In this document: positions 7,972-16,827 of the stretch, piece after piece | Layout: the number at the start of each line of letters is the position of its first letter | How positions within the stretch are numbered: the stretch's first letter is position 1 | Assembly: GCF_007833355.1 (NCBI RefSeq) | Contig: NZ_CP020914.1 | Span: 1,598,047-1,662,046 of the forward strand | DNA: 64,000 nt | Source: Denitratisoma sp. DHT3 | Lineage (GTDB): Bacteria > Pseudomonadota > Gammaproteobacteria > Burkholderiales > Rhodocyclaceae | Direction of reading: 5' to 3' | Translations under genes and position numbers: made by a program | Notes under the pieces: model-generated | Told to the model about the DNA's origin: nothing | The model's database searches: none | The model's input: the letters and a program-made list of their open reading frames with translations, nothing else

Positions 7972-8865
7972 CTAGCAGGCGTTGAGCAGCGCGCCCAGGA
8001 TGGCGACGCCGCCGTCGCCGAGGTGCTTGACGACCCGATGGGTCTCGGCCAGCCGGGTATGGCCGAGCCGGGTCACCACCAGGGCGCTGCCGGCGTGATA
8101 AGCGACCACCTGGGCGTCGGAGAACAGGTTGGCGGGAGCGGTGTCGATCAGGATCACGTCGAACTCGGCGGCATAGGCGTCGAGCAGGTCCACCAATGCC
8201 GGGCGGGAAAGCAGTTCCAGCGGCTTCGGCGGCGGAGCGCCGGCCGGCAGCACCGCCAGATGGTGAAATCCCGGAATGGCCTGGACGACATGACGATCGG
8301 CCCGCCCGGACAGCACGGCGGAAAGGCCGACGCGATCCGGGAGGCCGAAGATCCGGTGCTGGCGCGGCCGGCGAAAGTCGCCGTCGATCAGCAAGGTGCG
8401 CTCGCCGAGCTGGGAGAACAGCACCGCCAGATTGGCCGCCACGTAGCTGCGCCCCTCGCCACCGCACGGGCTGATCACGGCCAGCACCCGCCGCGTGGCG
8501 CCGGCCTGGCGCCAGCGCAACAACAACCGGGTGCGCAAGGCCCGCAACTCCTCGTTGCAGCCGTGGTCCGGGCTGTGCACCGCCACCAGTTCGCTGGACA
8601 TGTTGGCGCCCGCCGAACGCATCGGCAGGTCGTATTGCTTGTGCAACGCATCCAGCAGGTCGGCGTGATCGATCAGGCTCAGGCGCATCGCCGCTTCGCC
8701 GAAGCGCCATCCCTCGCGATGCTGGAGCGCCATCACCTGGTCGACGTTCTCGACGCTCAGTTTTCCCTGCGTGACCAGAATGGCGCCGATGCTGTTGCCG
8801 TGGCCCGTCATCATGGGGCGATAGGCGCCAAGGGGCGACACGGTTTCGTAGGTTTCGACTTTCAT
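7972..8865 (-). CDS. epsG: Chain-length determinant tyrosine kinase-like ATPase EpsG
   Basis: 297 aa from ATG 8865, preceded by GGGAGGA; the longer frame to 8943 overlaps EpsF and lacks a signal. Residues ~25-90 resemble a MshE/GspE-type N-terminal domain. The ATPase core follows: Walker A region SPCGGEGRSYVAANLAV (133-149), Walker A' LLIDGDFRRPRQH and Walker B VILIDTAPA. This is the CpsD/CapB/EpsG BY-kinase-like family acting with the Wzz-like EpsF to control polymer length. The usual Lys of GEGKS/T is Arg, which I believe is common among EpsG proteins. The protein ends at GALLNAC with no C-terminal tyrosine cluster, so autophosphorylation of a tail is unlikely. Confidence 0.85.
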   Translation of the reverse strand: MKVETYETVSPLGAYRPMMTGHGNSIGAILVTQGKLSVENVDQVMALQHREGWRFGEAAMRLSLIDHADLLDALHKQYDLPMRSAGANMSSELVAVHSPDHGCNEELRALRTRLLLRWRQAGATRRVLAVISPCGGEGRSYVAANLAVLFSQLGERTLLIDGDFRRPRQHRIFGLPDRVGLSAVLSGRADRHVVQAIPGFHHLAVLPAGAPPPKPLELLSRPALVDLLDAYAAEFDVILIDTAPANLFSDAQVVAYHAGSALVVTRLGHTRLAETHRVVKHLGDGGVAILGALLNAC

Positions 8866-8882
8866 GATCGTCCTCCCGGGCC

Positions 8883-10208
8883 TCAACGCAACAGATGCCG
8901 GGCCAGGCGCGGGCCGGGCAGCCCCCGTTCCAGCGGCTCCCAACGATTCAGGACGGCCAGCATCGGCACCTCCGGATCGCCCTCCAGATCGACGGCCCGG
9001 CGCACGCGCCGATCGGCGGTTTCCATCAGATAGACCACGGTGAGCGCGAGCATGATCCCCAGCGCCAGGGACAGCCCGATGTTGAGCAGGATCCGGGGAC
9101 GGGACGGCTTGCCGGGCGGCACGGCCGGATCGATGATGCTGACGTTGGTCTGGCTGGCCCGGCTGTCGATCCGGTTGGCCATCAGCCGCTGCATCGCCTG
9201 GTCGTAGGTCTGCTGCGCCAGCGCGACGTCATGTTCGAGCACCGCCAGTTCGCCGCGGGCGATCTTGAGTTGCAGCACCCGCTCGCGCTGCGCCTCCATC
9301 GCGGCGACCAGGCCGGCCCGGCGCTGACGGCCGTAGGAGGCCGCGCCGTCGTTCTGCGCTCGGTCCATCAGGTTCGTACGCAGTTCATCGACCAGGGCCT
9401 GCTGTTGCAGATATTGGGGGTGCCGTGGCCCGAATTCGACCGCCATCTCCCGCAGGCGCGCCTCGGCCTGCGCCAGGTTTCCGGCCAGCGCGTCGGCGTG
9501 GCGGTTGCCGGCGCGCGCCACCTGGTTCGCCAGCTCGACGAAGCGGGCATTCTCGACATCGAATCGCTCGTCGCTGACGACGATGCCCTTTTGCCGCTGG
9601 TATTCCGCCAGCCGCTGCCGCGCCCGCTCCAGGTCCGCCCGCAGACCGACGGCCTGCTCGTCGAACCACACGGAAGCCACGCGCGTCGGCTCGGTTCGCA
9701 GCTTCAGCATCGCATCCACGTAGGCCTTGGCGAAGCCGTTGGCGACGGCGGCGGCGAACTTCGGCTGCCGGGCGGGGAAACTCAGGCGGATGACGCTGCT
9801 CTGGGTGGTGTCGACCTTGACTTCCTTGCGCAGCGCCTGGCCCAGCCACTCTTCGAAGCTGCCCATGTCACCGGTGCCACCGGCGGCGCCGGTGTCGGAC
9901 TCGAACTTCTCGCGCAACTCGGCGTCGTCGCCCAGCCGCAGATCGGCAACCACCTGCCGCGCCACCTGCATCCCGGTCAGGATATCCACCTGGGTCTGCA
10001 GATAGCCGATGCGTTCCCGTTCCAGCGGCGCGCTCCGATTGGCCATCGACTGCTCGTCGCGCCCGTCGACCAGTATCGAAGCGGTCGCGACATAGGTCTT
10101 GGGCATGACCAGGCTGACCACCGTCGCGGCGAGCACGGTGGCCGCGACGACCAGCAGGAACACGCGATAACGGGCGCGCAGGGCGGCGAACAACAGATCG
10201 GTATTCAT
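8883..10208 (-). CDS. epsF: Polysaccharide co-polymerase / chain-length determinant EpsF (Wzz family)
   Basis: 441 aa. An N-terminal transmembrane segment (~residues 17-36, VFLLVVAATVLAATVVSLVM) is followed by KTYVATASILVDG, the Wzz start. A long periplasmic coiled-coil region covers ~190-345 (LRADLERARQRLAEYQRQKG, FGPRHPQYLQQQALVDELR). The Pro-rich PAVPPGKPSRPRI precedes the second transmembrane segment (~373-395). This is the PCP-2-like architecture without a fused kinase domain; the kinase is the separate EpsG, 17 bases downstream. It should set chain length and couple polymerisation to export by EpsE, encoded immediately upstream. Confidence 0.9.
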   Translation of the reverse strand: MNTDLLFAALRARYRVFLLVVAATVLAATVVSLVMPKTYVATASILVDGRDEQSMANRSAPLERERIGYLQTQVDILTGMQVARQVVADLRLGDDAELREKFESDTGAAGGTGDMGSFEEWLGQALRKEVKVDTTQSSVIRLSFPARQPKFAAAVANGFAKAYVDAMLKLRTEPTRVASVWFDEQAVGLRADLERARQRLAEYQRQKGIVVSDERFDVENARFVELANQVARAGNRHADALAGNLAQAEARLREMAVEFGPRHPQYLQQQALVDELRTNLMDRAQNDGAASYGRQRRAGLVAAMEAQRERVLQLKIARGELAVLEHDVALAQQTYDQAMQRLMANRIDSRASQTNVSIIDPAVPPGKPSRPRILLNIGLSLALGIMLALTVVYLMETADRRVRRAVDLEGDPEVPMLAVLNRWEPLERGLPGPRLARHLLR

Positions 10209-10241
10209 GACACCTCCTGATCCGGTGAATATGTCGGATGC

Positions 10242-11039
10242 CTAGAACAGTCTCTCGGGGATATCGATCACATCGTTGGCGAGCACGCTGTCGGACATGC
10301 CCGCGCCGATGTCGCGCAGGCTGCCGTCGGCGCCGCGACGATGGATCCGGATGCCGCGCTCCGTCCCGCGGGGAGTGACGCCGCCCGCCAGGGAAACGGC
10401 CTGCATCACGTTCAGGTTCTCGGCCAGGCGATAGGCGCCGGCCCGGAACACCTCGCCATTGATGTAGAACACGGGGGCCCGTTCGACCACCACCGTGTCG
10501 CCGTTCCTGAGTTCGACGTTGGCGCTGGAGTCGCTGTTGCGATAGATGCGCGTGATATCCACCTCGCGCTTGACGGCGCCGCCCTCGGAGGCGCTGACGA
10601 TCGTCACCCGGCTGTCGCCGTCGGGCGCGATGCCCCCGGCCAGCGCCAGCACATCGGTCAGGCGCGTGCCGGCGTCGTCGAGCACGTAGCGGCCGGGCCG
10701 GGCGACCTGCCCCAGGACCGAAACCTGCCGGCTGCGGATCTGCAACACGGTGATGGTGACGATGGGGTCGTTCAGGTACCGCCCCTGCTTCAGCAGGTCG
10801 GCGATTTTCGTCACCGCCTCGCCCTGGGTCAGGCCCCCGATCTCGACGTCGCCGATCAGCGGGAACCAGATATTGCCCCGCGCGGAAATACGGGTTTCCG
10901 TGGTCAGATTCGGATTCTGGGAGACGGCGACCCGGACGCTGTCGCCGGGGCCGAGCGTCTCCTCCTCCCCGGCCCGGAGAGCGGAAGACCAGACGCCGAG
11001 GAGCAGGCAAAGCAGGGTGATGCGCAGACGGGAAAACAT
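10242..11039 (-). CDS. epsE: Polysaccharide export protein EpsE (OPX/Wza family)
   Basis: 265 aa from ATG 11039 with an AAGGAGG Shine-Dalgarno; the in-frame extension to 11090 has no signal. Residues 1-22 form a signal peptide (RITLLCLLLGVWSSALRA). The Poly_export domain follows with LGPGDSVRVAVSQNPNLTTE and FPLIGDVEIGGLTQGEA. SLBB domains come next (VSVLGQVARPGRYVLD, YINGEVFRAGAYRL, LAGGVTPRGTERGI). No lipobox Cys is visible, unlike Wza. It forms the periplasm/outer-membrane part of the export channel and is the first gene of the minus-strand eps operon, divergent from the regulator gene epsA. Confidence 0.9.
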   Translation of the reverse strand: MFSRLRITLLCLLLGVWSSALRAGEEETLGPGDSVRVAVSQNPNLTTETRISARGNIWFPLIGDVEIGGLTQGEAVTKIADLLKQGRYLNDPIVTITVLQIRSRQVSVLGQVARPGRYVLDDAGTRLTDVLALAGGIAPDGDSRVTIVSASEGGAVKREVDITRIYRNSDSSANVELRNGDTVVVERAPVFYINGEVFRAGAYRLAENLNVMQAVSLAGGVTPRGTERGIRIHRRGADGSLRDIGAGMSDSVLANDVIDIPERLF

Positions 11040-11375
11040 GATGGCCTCCTTGTCGATGGCGGCACGACGCAAAAAAACATGAGCGAACATTACGTCGCCT
11101 ATAGGCGGCCAGATACGGAGCCGTCTGCGCCGATCGGACTAGAGGGAACGGAGGGCGTGGCGACGGGCCGCCGCCAGGACGATGAACGCGCGAATACCGA
11201 TACCGGTTTCCACGTAGGTGCGGAAACGTATGTGCAAAGGAGTCCGGCCCGGCTAGATTCGGCGCCGTCGACCTGGTCCCGCACGATCACGATCGGCGCG
11301 TGGTTCCCGGCGGGCCGAGACACCCTGCAATGAACGGTGCCCGGACACCACCTGACATGCGGAGGAGGAAACACA
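11040..11375. promoter_or_regulatory. Divergent epsE/epsA intergenic region with a 12-bp palindrome
   Basis: 336 bp lie between the two start codons and should hold both promoters. A perfect 12-bp palindrome, CGCCTATAGGCG, sits at 11096-11107, 57 bp upstream of the epsE ATG. Its position fits an operator for the adjacent EpsA regulator, but that is inference. The rest shows no convincing -35/-10 pair. A GGAGGAGG-like ribosome site (11361-11369) precedes the epsA ATG. Confidence 0.4.
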
Positions 11376-12215
11376 ATGCTCAGCAACCCGCCAGCAGAGT
11401 CTTCCCAAGCGGCCTTGACGCCCACGCCGGCGATGCGCGCTTCCAGCCAGTCGGGGCCGCTCGACGCCATGGAGATGGAGGCCATCGCCATCAACTTGCA
11501 GGCCGCGGCCCGCATCCACAAGGGCTACCAGTTCTTCAGCTGGACCCAGGGCCTGCTGCAGAGCCTGATCAACCATGAAATGCTGATCTGCATCGCCGCC
11601 AGCGGCGAGCATGCGCTGGCGCGCGTGGAAAGTTTCTCGACCTCCACGCTGGATCAGGAATTCGTCCGTCAGCTCTGCCATCAGGACATACTGCTGATTC
11701 AGAACCTGATCCAGAAATGGCGGATGAATCACCACGAGCCGGCCATTCACCACGTCGCGAACGACGCGCCGTTCACCAGCAGCGCCCTGGCGCGGGAACT
11801 GAAGCGCATCGGTTCGACGACGATTCTCTGCCTCGGCGCCTTCGGTACGGACAGCAATCTCGCCGCCTTCTACATCTTCGCCTGCAACGAGGAAGAACTC
11901 ACGCCGCGGCGGGCGTACATCGCCGAGCTGCTGCTGCCCTTCCTCCATGCCGCCTGGGTGCGCACCCGGGTCGAGCCCGCCCAGGAGGGCGGCGCCAGCC
12001 TGTCCCAGGATCGCAGCCAGCTCACCCAGCGCGAACAGGAAGTCCTGAAGTGGATCTATCTGGGGAAAAGCAACATCGAAATCGGCCTGATCCTGGGGAT
12101 CAGCCCACTCACGGTGAAGAACCACGTCCAGGAGATCCTGCGCCGGTTGAACGTGCTGAACCGGGCACAGGCGGTCGGCAAGGCGTTGTCGCTGCATCTG
12201 ATCTCAACAACCTGA
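11376..12215 (+). CDS. epsA: LuxR-family transcriptional regulator EpsA (exopolysaccharide/PEP-CTERM associated)
   Basis: 279 aa from ATG 11376 with GGAGGAGG about 6 bases upstream. The N-terminal ~200 residues (IHKGYQFFSWTQGLLQSLIN, GSTTILCLGAF) form the sensory region seen in XrtB/EpsA-type regulators. A C-terminal LuxR helix-turn-helix covers ~215-275 (LTQREQEVLKWIYLGKSNIE, SPLTVKNHVQEILRRLNV). The family is found next to exopolysaccharide operons of betaproteobacteria and probably controls them. No REC domain or phosphoacceptor Asp is seen, so it is not a classical response regulator. It is divergent from epsE and 66 bp upstream of epsL. Confidence 0.82.
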   Translation: MLSNPPAESSQAALTPTPAMRASSQSGPLDAMEMEAIAINLQAAARIHKGYQFFSWTQGLLQSLINHEMLICIAASGEHALARVESFSTSTLDQEFVRQLCHQDILLIQNLIQKWRMNHHEPAIHHVANDAPFTSSALARELKRIGSTTILCLGAFGTDSNLAAFYIFACNEEELTPRRAYIAELLLPFLHAAWVRTRVEPAQEGGASLSQDRSQLTQREQEVLKWIYLGKSNIEIGLILGISPLTVKNHVQEILRRLNVLNRAQAVGKALSLHLISTT

Positions 12216-12281
12216 TCCTTGCTTGACGCGGTATGGGATAAGTTCGATCATCGCGGCTCCGCCAGACTCCGATCTCAAATC

Positions 12282-13577
12282 ATGCAAAACAATTACAACG
12301 TCCTGATCGATCCGCTGCGCAACTCGAACGATTCGAGCAACTCGAAAATCCGCTTTCCGCTTCCCCACCGCCTGCCTCCCGACCTGAGACGCGGCGTCCT
12401 CGCCGCGTCGCTGGCCCTGCTCGCCGGCGACGCCTGCGCGCTGCTCAACGACAAGGTCGATCTCTACGTGGCGGAAACCGTCACCCACGACAGCAACGTC
12501 TTCCGCATCTCGGATGCCGCCAACGCCAACGCCGCCATCGGCTCATCGCAGAAGGGCGACGACATCACCCGTACCGAGTTCGGCGTCAGTCTCAACGTCC
12601 CGGTCAGCCGCCAGCGTCTCGTCGCCAGCCTCAGCGCCAACCGCACCCACTACGCGCACTACTCGGATCTCGATTTCACCGGACGCGCCGCGCGCGGCGC
12701 CTGGCTCTGGGAAGCGGGCGATCAACTGAACGGCGAGCTGGGCTACGGCGAGACCAAGACCCTGGCATCGTTCAGCGATATCCAGAGCCGCATCGTCAAC
12801 CCCTTGCTCACCCAGCGCGCCTTCGCCAGCGCCAATTATCTGATCACGCCGCGCTGGCAGCTCCAGGCCGGGGTGACGCAAACAAACCGGAAGAACGACA
12901 ACCTCGCCCAGCGGGTGAACGACTCCGAACTGCGCGATCTGGAGTTCGGCGTCAACTACATTTCCCCGACCACCAGCAAGATCGGCCTCAGCCTGCGCCA
13001 GACCGACGGCCGCCTGCCCAACGACCAGCGGGTTTTCGGCAGCCTCTACAGCAACGACTATCGCCAGCACAGCGTCGGCCTGGTGACCGATTGGACGATC
13101 AGCGCCAAGTCGCGCCTCACGGCGCGCCTGGACCATGCGCGCCGAAACTACGACGACCTCAGTCAGCGCAACTGGAGCGGCACCCTGGCCCAGGTGAATT
13201 ACGACTGGAAGGTCTCCGAGACCTTCACCCTGACCGCCCGCGCGCAACGCGACATCAGCCCGACCGAGGACATCCAGACCTACTTCGTCCTGACCAAGGG
13301 CGTCAGCCTGCGCCCCACCCTGCAGTTGAGCCCCAAGACCCAGATTTCGGCGACCCTGGAGCGCAGCGTCAGGGACTATCTGGGCGACGCCGCCACCGTC
13401 CTGGGCGCTCCGATGCGCAGCGACACCGTACACACCGTGGGGGCAACCCTGTCCTATGCGCCCATCCCCAAGCTGACCCTGCGTTTCTCGGTGCAGCGGG
13501 AGAAGCGCTCGTCCAACATCGTCCTCGCGGATTACGAGGACAACCTGGTCTATCTCAGCGTGAACTACGCTTTTTAA
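12282..13577 (+). CDS. epsL: Exopolysaccharide outer-membrane beta-barrel protein EpsL
   Basis: 431 aa from ATG 12282; the in-frame TTG at 12219 is less likely and the ribosome site is weak either way. A cationic stretch and hydrophobic helix (RRGVLAASLALLAGDACA, ~residues 36-53) give a long signal peptide. The mature part is rich in alternating aromatic/polar beta-strands (THYAHYSDLDF, KIGLSLRQTDGRLP, LTLRFSVQREKRS) and ends LVYLSVNYAF, a classic outer-membrane barrel terminus. This matches the XrtB-associated EpsL family, proposed as an outer-membrane partner of polymer export. It follows epsA directly. The exact role of EpsL has not been established. Confidence 0.8.
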   Translation: MQNNYNVLIDPLRNSNDSSNSKIRFPLPHRLPPDLRRGVLAASLALLAGDACALLNDKVDLYVAETVTHDSNVFRISDAANANAAIGSSQKGDDITRTEFGVSLNVPVSRQRLVASLSANRTHYAHYSDLDFTGRAARGAWLWEAGDQLNGELGYGETKTLASFSDIQSRIVNPLLTQRAFASANYLITPRWQLQAGVTQTNRKNDNLAQRVNDSELRDLEFGVNYISPTTSKIGLSLRQTDGRLPNDQRVFGSLYSNDYRQHSVGLVTDWTISAKSRLTARLDHARRNYDDLSQRNWSGTLAQVNYDWKVSETFTLTARAQRDISPTEDIQTYFVLTKGVSLRPTLQLSPKTQISATLERSVRDYLGDAATVLGAPMRSDTVHTVGATLSYAPIPKLTLRFSVQREKRSSNIVLADYEDNLVYLSVNYAF

Positions 13578-13650
13578 CCGTACCTGGAAACGATTTTTCC
13601 GTCCCTGTGCATGAAATACGCGGAAAGCAGGAAGGCCCACCCCCTCCCGG

Positions 13651-13699
13651 CCTCCCCCTCTCCGGGGGAGGTGACGATATGAGCTCGCTATGCTCGTAT
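13651..13699 (+). repeat. REP-like palindromic element, copy 1
   Basis: A GC hairpin with arms CCTCCCCC (13651-13658) and GGGGGAGG (13664-13671) is followed by the near-palindrome ATATGAGC..GCTCGTAT (13677-13699) with the core GCTCGCTATGCTCG. The same two-part layout recurs at 19411-19455 and, more diverged, at 58531-58570. It lies between the convergent epsL and thpR genes and may also act as a bidirectional terminator. Confidence 0.6.
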
Positions 13700-13749
13700 T
13701 ACTTGGCCAGCCGTTTCAATTTGCTGTTTCAAGCTGGAAACGCCGGGCA

Positions 13750-14301
13750 TCAGCTCAGCGGCCAGCGCTCCAGCACCTGGTAGTCGGCGCCGGCCGTCGA
13801 GGAGCGCGACTCGACCAGCACGAACCCGGTCACCGGCCAGGTCAGGGAGAACGTCAGCGGCGGCGGCGCCGGACAGCGGGCATTGCGCAGCAGCGTCACG
13901 TGGGCGGCAAAGCGCCGCCGCTCCAGTGCGTAGCCGGCGCCGCGCAAGGTCTCTTGCAGGCGCTCGGCCAGGACTTCCAGTCCGGGTGGCATGGTCTCGC
14001 AGCCGGCCCAGAGAATTCGGTTGTGACGCCAGTAGTCGAGCCGGTCCAGCACCAGGTCGAAGGCGGCGGCCTTGATGGCGCCGGCCATGTCGTCGACCAT
14101 CGCGCGCAGTTCCGGCAGGCGCGCTTCCTCGACCCGGCCGAGGAAGGCCAGCGTCAAATGCAGCGTATGCCGCGCCATCGCCCGGCCACCGCAAAGTTTT
14201 TCAGCATCGACCGCCAGCCGGTGCAAGGCATCGGCCTGCTCGGCGGGCGGCCAGAGCGCGAAGAACAGGCGGCGCGATCCGCTCCCGTCCCCGGACTCCA
14301 T
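13750..14301 (-). CDS. thpR: RNA 2',3'-cyclic phosphodiesterase ThpR (LigT family)
   Basis: 183 aa. Both catalytic HxTx motifs of the 2H phosphoesterase superfamily are visible: HLTL (in TLHLTLAFLG, ~residues 45-54) and HVTL (in FAAHVTLLRNAR, ~132-143). It begins with RRLFFALWPP, the usual LigT/ThpR start, and its length is normal. The family opens 2',3'-cyclic phosphates on RNA ends; the biological role is unclear. It ends the minus-strand run ispD-ispF-thpR, starting 9 bases after the ispF stop, so it is probably co-transcribed. Confidence 0.88.
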   Translation of the reverse strand: MESGDGSGSRRLFFALWPPAEQADALHRLAVDAEKLCGGRAMARHTLHLTLAFLGRVEEARLPELRAMVDDMAGAIKAAAFDLVLDRLDYWRHNRILWAGCETMPPGLEVLAERLQETLRGAGYALERRRFAAHVTLLRNARCPAPPPLTFSLTWPVTGFVLVESRSSTAGADYQVLERWPLS

Positions 14302-14310
14302 CAGGCTCGA

Positions 14311-14802
14311 TCAGGCGCCATCGCGCAGCAACAGGGCCACCGCCTGCGCCGCGATGCCCTCGCCGCGGCCGGTGAAGCCCAGTTGCTCGGTGGTCTTGCC
14401 CTTGATATTCACCGCGCCGGGCTCGATGCCCAGATCGGCGGCGATGTTGGCCGCCATGGCCGGCGCATGGGGCAGGATTCTCGGCGCCTGGCAGATCACG
14501 GTGCAATCGACGTTGCCCACCCGCCAGCCCGCCAGCCGCACCCGCTCGACCGCGCCGCGCAGCAGCATCCGGCTGTCGGCCCCGCTCCAGCGCGGATCGG
14601 TATCGGGGAAATGGCGCCCGATGTCGCCCAGGCCGGCCGCCCCCAGCACGGCGTCGGTGATGGCGTGCAGCAGCACGTCGGCATCGGAATGGCCCAGCAG
14701 TCCCCGTTCGAAGGGAATGGTCACGCCGCCGATGATCAAGGGGCGGCCTGCGGCGAAGGCATGGACGTCGAAGCCTTGGCCGATGCGGATATCGAGAGTC
14801 AT
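14311..14802 (-). CDS. ispF: 2-C-methyl-D-erythritol 2,4-cyclodiphosphate synthase
   Basis: 163 aa, full length. It shows the metal-binding DVH near the N-terminus ([11 protein letters not shown]), then [16 protein letters not shown] with the second metal His, [21 protein letters not shown] sequence ([15 protein letters not shown]) and [12 protein letters not shown]. The enzyme makes MEcPP from CDP-ME 2-phosphate in the MEP isoprenoid pathway. Its ATG overlaps the ispD stop (ATGA), so the two are coupled, as in many proteobacteria. Confidence 0.96.
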   Translation of the reverse strand: MTLDIRIGQGFDVHAFAAGRPLIIGGVTIPFERGLLGHSDADVLLHAITDAVLGAAGLGDIGRHFPDTDPRWSGADSRMLLRGAVERVRLAGWRVGNVDCTVICQAPRILPHAPAMAANIAADLGIEPGAVNIKGKTTEQLGFTGRGEGIAAQAVALLLRDGA

Positions 14803-15506
14803 GATTGTTCAGCGGACGAAAGTTGGCGGCTGCGCAGGATCCATTCGGCCAGGCGCAGATCGGCGGGATAGGTGACCTTGAAATTAGTGGCGTCGGCGGC
14901 CACCAGGCGCGGCGCCAGGCCCAGCGCCTCGATCGCGCCGGCCTCGTCGGTGACGTCGGGGCAGCATTCCAGCGCTTGCAGCAGTTGACGATGGCGGAAC
15001 ATCTGCGGCGTCTGCGCCTGCCACAGCCCGTCCCGCGGCACCGTGGCCTGGACGCGCTGGTCCGCGCCGGCGCGCTTCAGCGTATCGGCCACCGGCACCG
15101 CCAGGATGCCGCCCACCGGGTCGTCGCCCACCGTCCGGATCAGGGCTTCCACCTGGGCGGGCGCCAGGCAGGCGCGCGCCGCGTCATGGACCAGGACCCA
15201 GTCGTCGGCGGCCACGGCCATGGCCGCCATCGCTCGCAGGCCATTGGTCACGCTCTCGGCGCGGGTCGCTCCGCCACAGCGCAGCACCTCCAGGCGCCCG
15301 GCCAGGAGGGACCAGTCGTGGCGCGCCCAGTCGGCGTCGTCCGCCGCCAGCACCACGAATATCTTGGCGATCGCCGGCACCGCGCAGAGGCTGGCGAGCG
15401 TGTGATGGATCAGGGGCCGCCCCAGCAGGGGAAGGTATTGCTTGGGTTTTTCCCCACCCATGCGGGAGCCGCTGCCGGCGGCGGGAACGAGTGCATAACG
15501 GGTCAT
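14799..15506 (-). CDS. ispD: 2-C-methyl-D-erythritol 4-phosphate cytidylyltransferase
   Basis: 235 aa from ATG 15506; the open frame reaches 15668 but homology begins with [22 protein letters not shown]. The Gly-rich CTP-binding loop (PAAGSGSRM) with the Lys of [17 protein letters not shown] and [14 protein letters not shown] are IspD signatures. It converts MEP plus CTP to CDP-ME. It is first in ispD-ispF-thpR and divergent from the DUF4010 gene; a perfect inverted repeat with back-to-back TACAAT boxes lies just upstream. Confidence 0.95.
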   Translation of the reverse strand: MTRYALVPAAGSGSRMGGEKPKQYLPLLGRPLIHHTLASLCAVPAIAKIFVVLAADDADWARHDWSLLAGRLEVLRCGGATRAESVTNGLRAMAAMAVAADDWVLVHDAARACLAPAQVEALIRTVGDDPVGGILAVPVADTLKRAGADQRVQATVPRDGLWQAQTPQMFRHRQLLQALECCPDVTDEAGAIEALGLAPRLVAADATNFKVTYPADLRLAEWILRSRQLSSAEQS

Positions 15507-15511
15507 GGGCG

Positions 15512-15530
15512 GATTGTAAGGACTACAATC
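15512..15530. promoter_or_regulatory. Inverted repeat with back-to-back -10-like hexamers between ispD and the DUF4010 gene
   Basis: GATTGTA (15512-15518), five bases, TACAATC (15524-15530). The repeat is perfect, and TACAAT reads as a -10 hexamer on both strands. For the plus-strand gene it would place transcription start about 20 bp before the ATG at 15559. For ispD the start would fall at or next to the ATG, implying a near-leaderless transcript. No clear -35 boxes were found, so this is only a candidate. Confidence 0.35.
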
Positions 15531-15558
15531 GAATCCGACCAATCGCCTTGCAGCAGCC

Positions 15559-16806
15559 ATGGAAAATACCGCGCAACAAGTGCAGCTCTTCGCCACCAGC
15601 CTGGCCGTCGGCCTGCTCATCGGTTTGGAGCGGGAACGCAAGCCCGACGCCAAGGCCGGAGTTCGCACCTACGCGCTCACGTCCCTGCTGGGCAGCTTGA
15701 GCGCCCTGCTGGCCAAGGATGTGGACAGCGGCTGGGTCGTGGCGCTGGGGCTGATCGCGGTGGGCGGCATGATGATGCTGGCCACCGCCCAGGACCCCCA
15801 CGACGACGGCGATCCGGGCACCACTTCGGTCGTCGCGCTGATGATCGCCTACGGCCTGGGGGCCGCGATCTGGCTGGGACATGACACGCTGGCCGTGATG
15901 CTGGCCATCGCCACCACGGTCCTGCTCTATTTCAAGAGCGAATTGCACGGCTTCAGCAGCCGCATCACCGCCCGCGACCTGATCTCGGTGCTGCAGTTCG
16001 GCGTCCTCTCGTTCATCGTGCTGCCGATCCTGCCCAACAGCGATTTCGGCCCGTTCAACGCCTTCAACCCGCGCCAGATCTGGTGGCTGGTGGTGCTGAT
16101 TTCCGGGCTGTCCCTGGCCGGCTATGTCGCGTTGCGCCTGATCGGCACCCGCCACGGCGCCGCCATGATCGGGATTTTCGGCGGCCTGGCCTCCAGCACC
16201 GCCACCACCATGATCTATTCCCGCCATGCCCGGCGAGACAGCGGACTGACCGCGATGGCCGCCCTGGTGGTGCTGCTGGCCAATCTGACGGTGCTGGTCC
16301 GGCTGGCCCTGGTCGCCCTGGTGGTGGCGCCGCCCCTGTTCCATCCCTTGGCCATCATATTCGGCGCCGGATTCGGCGCCGGCCTGCTGTTCACCCTGTG
16401 GGTCTGGCTGCGCCTGGGGCAGCGCACGCAAATGCCCACGCCGGAAATCGCCAACCCTGCCGAATTGCGCAGCGCCCTCACCTTCGGCGCCCTCTATGCC
16501 GTGATGCTGATGATTGCGGCATGGATCCAGGAAAGCGCCGGCCACCGCGGCCTCTATGCGGTCAGCCTGGCTTCCGGACTCACCGACGTGGATGCCATCG
16601 TGCTGTCGAGCCTCAAGCTGTTCAACCTCGAAAAGCTGGCGGCGGAGCAGGCCGTGGTCGCCGTCGCGCTGGCGACCCTGGCCAACCTGGCCTTCAAGAC
16701 CGGCCTGGTCGTCAGCATCGGCGGCAGGCGCCTGGCCAGCCGCACCGTGCCCGGCCTGGCCGCGATTGCCGTTGGCATTGGTGCCGCGCTGACGTTCGCT
16801 CTATAG
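15559..16806 (+). CDS. MgtC/SapB-like DUF4010 membrane protein
   Basis: 415 aa, about twelve hydrophobic segments. The N-terminal ~130 residues have the MgtC/SapB signature ([21 protein letters not shown] and [12 protein letters not shown]), and the C-terminal part is DUF4010-like ([39 protein letters not shown]). Proteins of this fusion type are widespread and poorly characterised; MgtC proper affects Mg2+ homeostasis and virulence in Salmonella, but that cannot be carried over. It is divergent from ispD and stands 21 bp upstream of the Memo gene, so it could be transcribed into it. Confidence 0.8.
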   Translation: MENTAQQVQLFATSLAVGLLIGLERERKPDAKAGVRTYALTSLLGSLSALLAKDVDSGWVVALGLIAVGGMMMLATAQDPHDDGDPGTTSVVALMIAYGLGAAIWLGHDTLAVMLAIATTVLLYFKSELHGFSSRITARDLISVLQFGVLSFIVLPILPNSDFGPFNAFNPRQIWWLVVLISGLSLAGYVALRLIGTRHGAAMIGIFGGLASSTATTMIYSRHARRDSGLTAMAALVVLLANLTVLVRLALVALVVAPPLFHPLAIIFGAGFGAGLLFTLWVWLRLGQRTQMPTPEIANPAELRSALTFGALYAVMLMIAAWIQESAGHRGLYAVSLASGLTDVDAIVLSSLKLFNLEKLAAEQAVVAVALATLANLAFKTGLVVSIGGRRLASRTVPGLAAIAVGIGAALTFAL

Positions 16807-16827
16807 TGTGTTTTTGAGGAGTCGATC

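Noticed and set aside
10341..11333. Plus-strand open frame opposite epsE
   Set aside because: It overlaps a clearly functional exporter gene and crosses its promoter; its translation has no domain or signal.
11040..11375. Search for the missing manC 3' end or epimerase 3' end at the other end of the eps operon
   Set aside because: No matching protein text was found in any frame, so a local inversion confined to 2.35-11.3 kb is not supported within the window.
12223..12251. TTGACG with a weak GATCAT 17 bp downstream before epsL
   Set aside because: The -10 match is poor and epsL can be read from the epsA transcript; not strong enough to list as a promoter.
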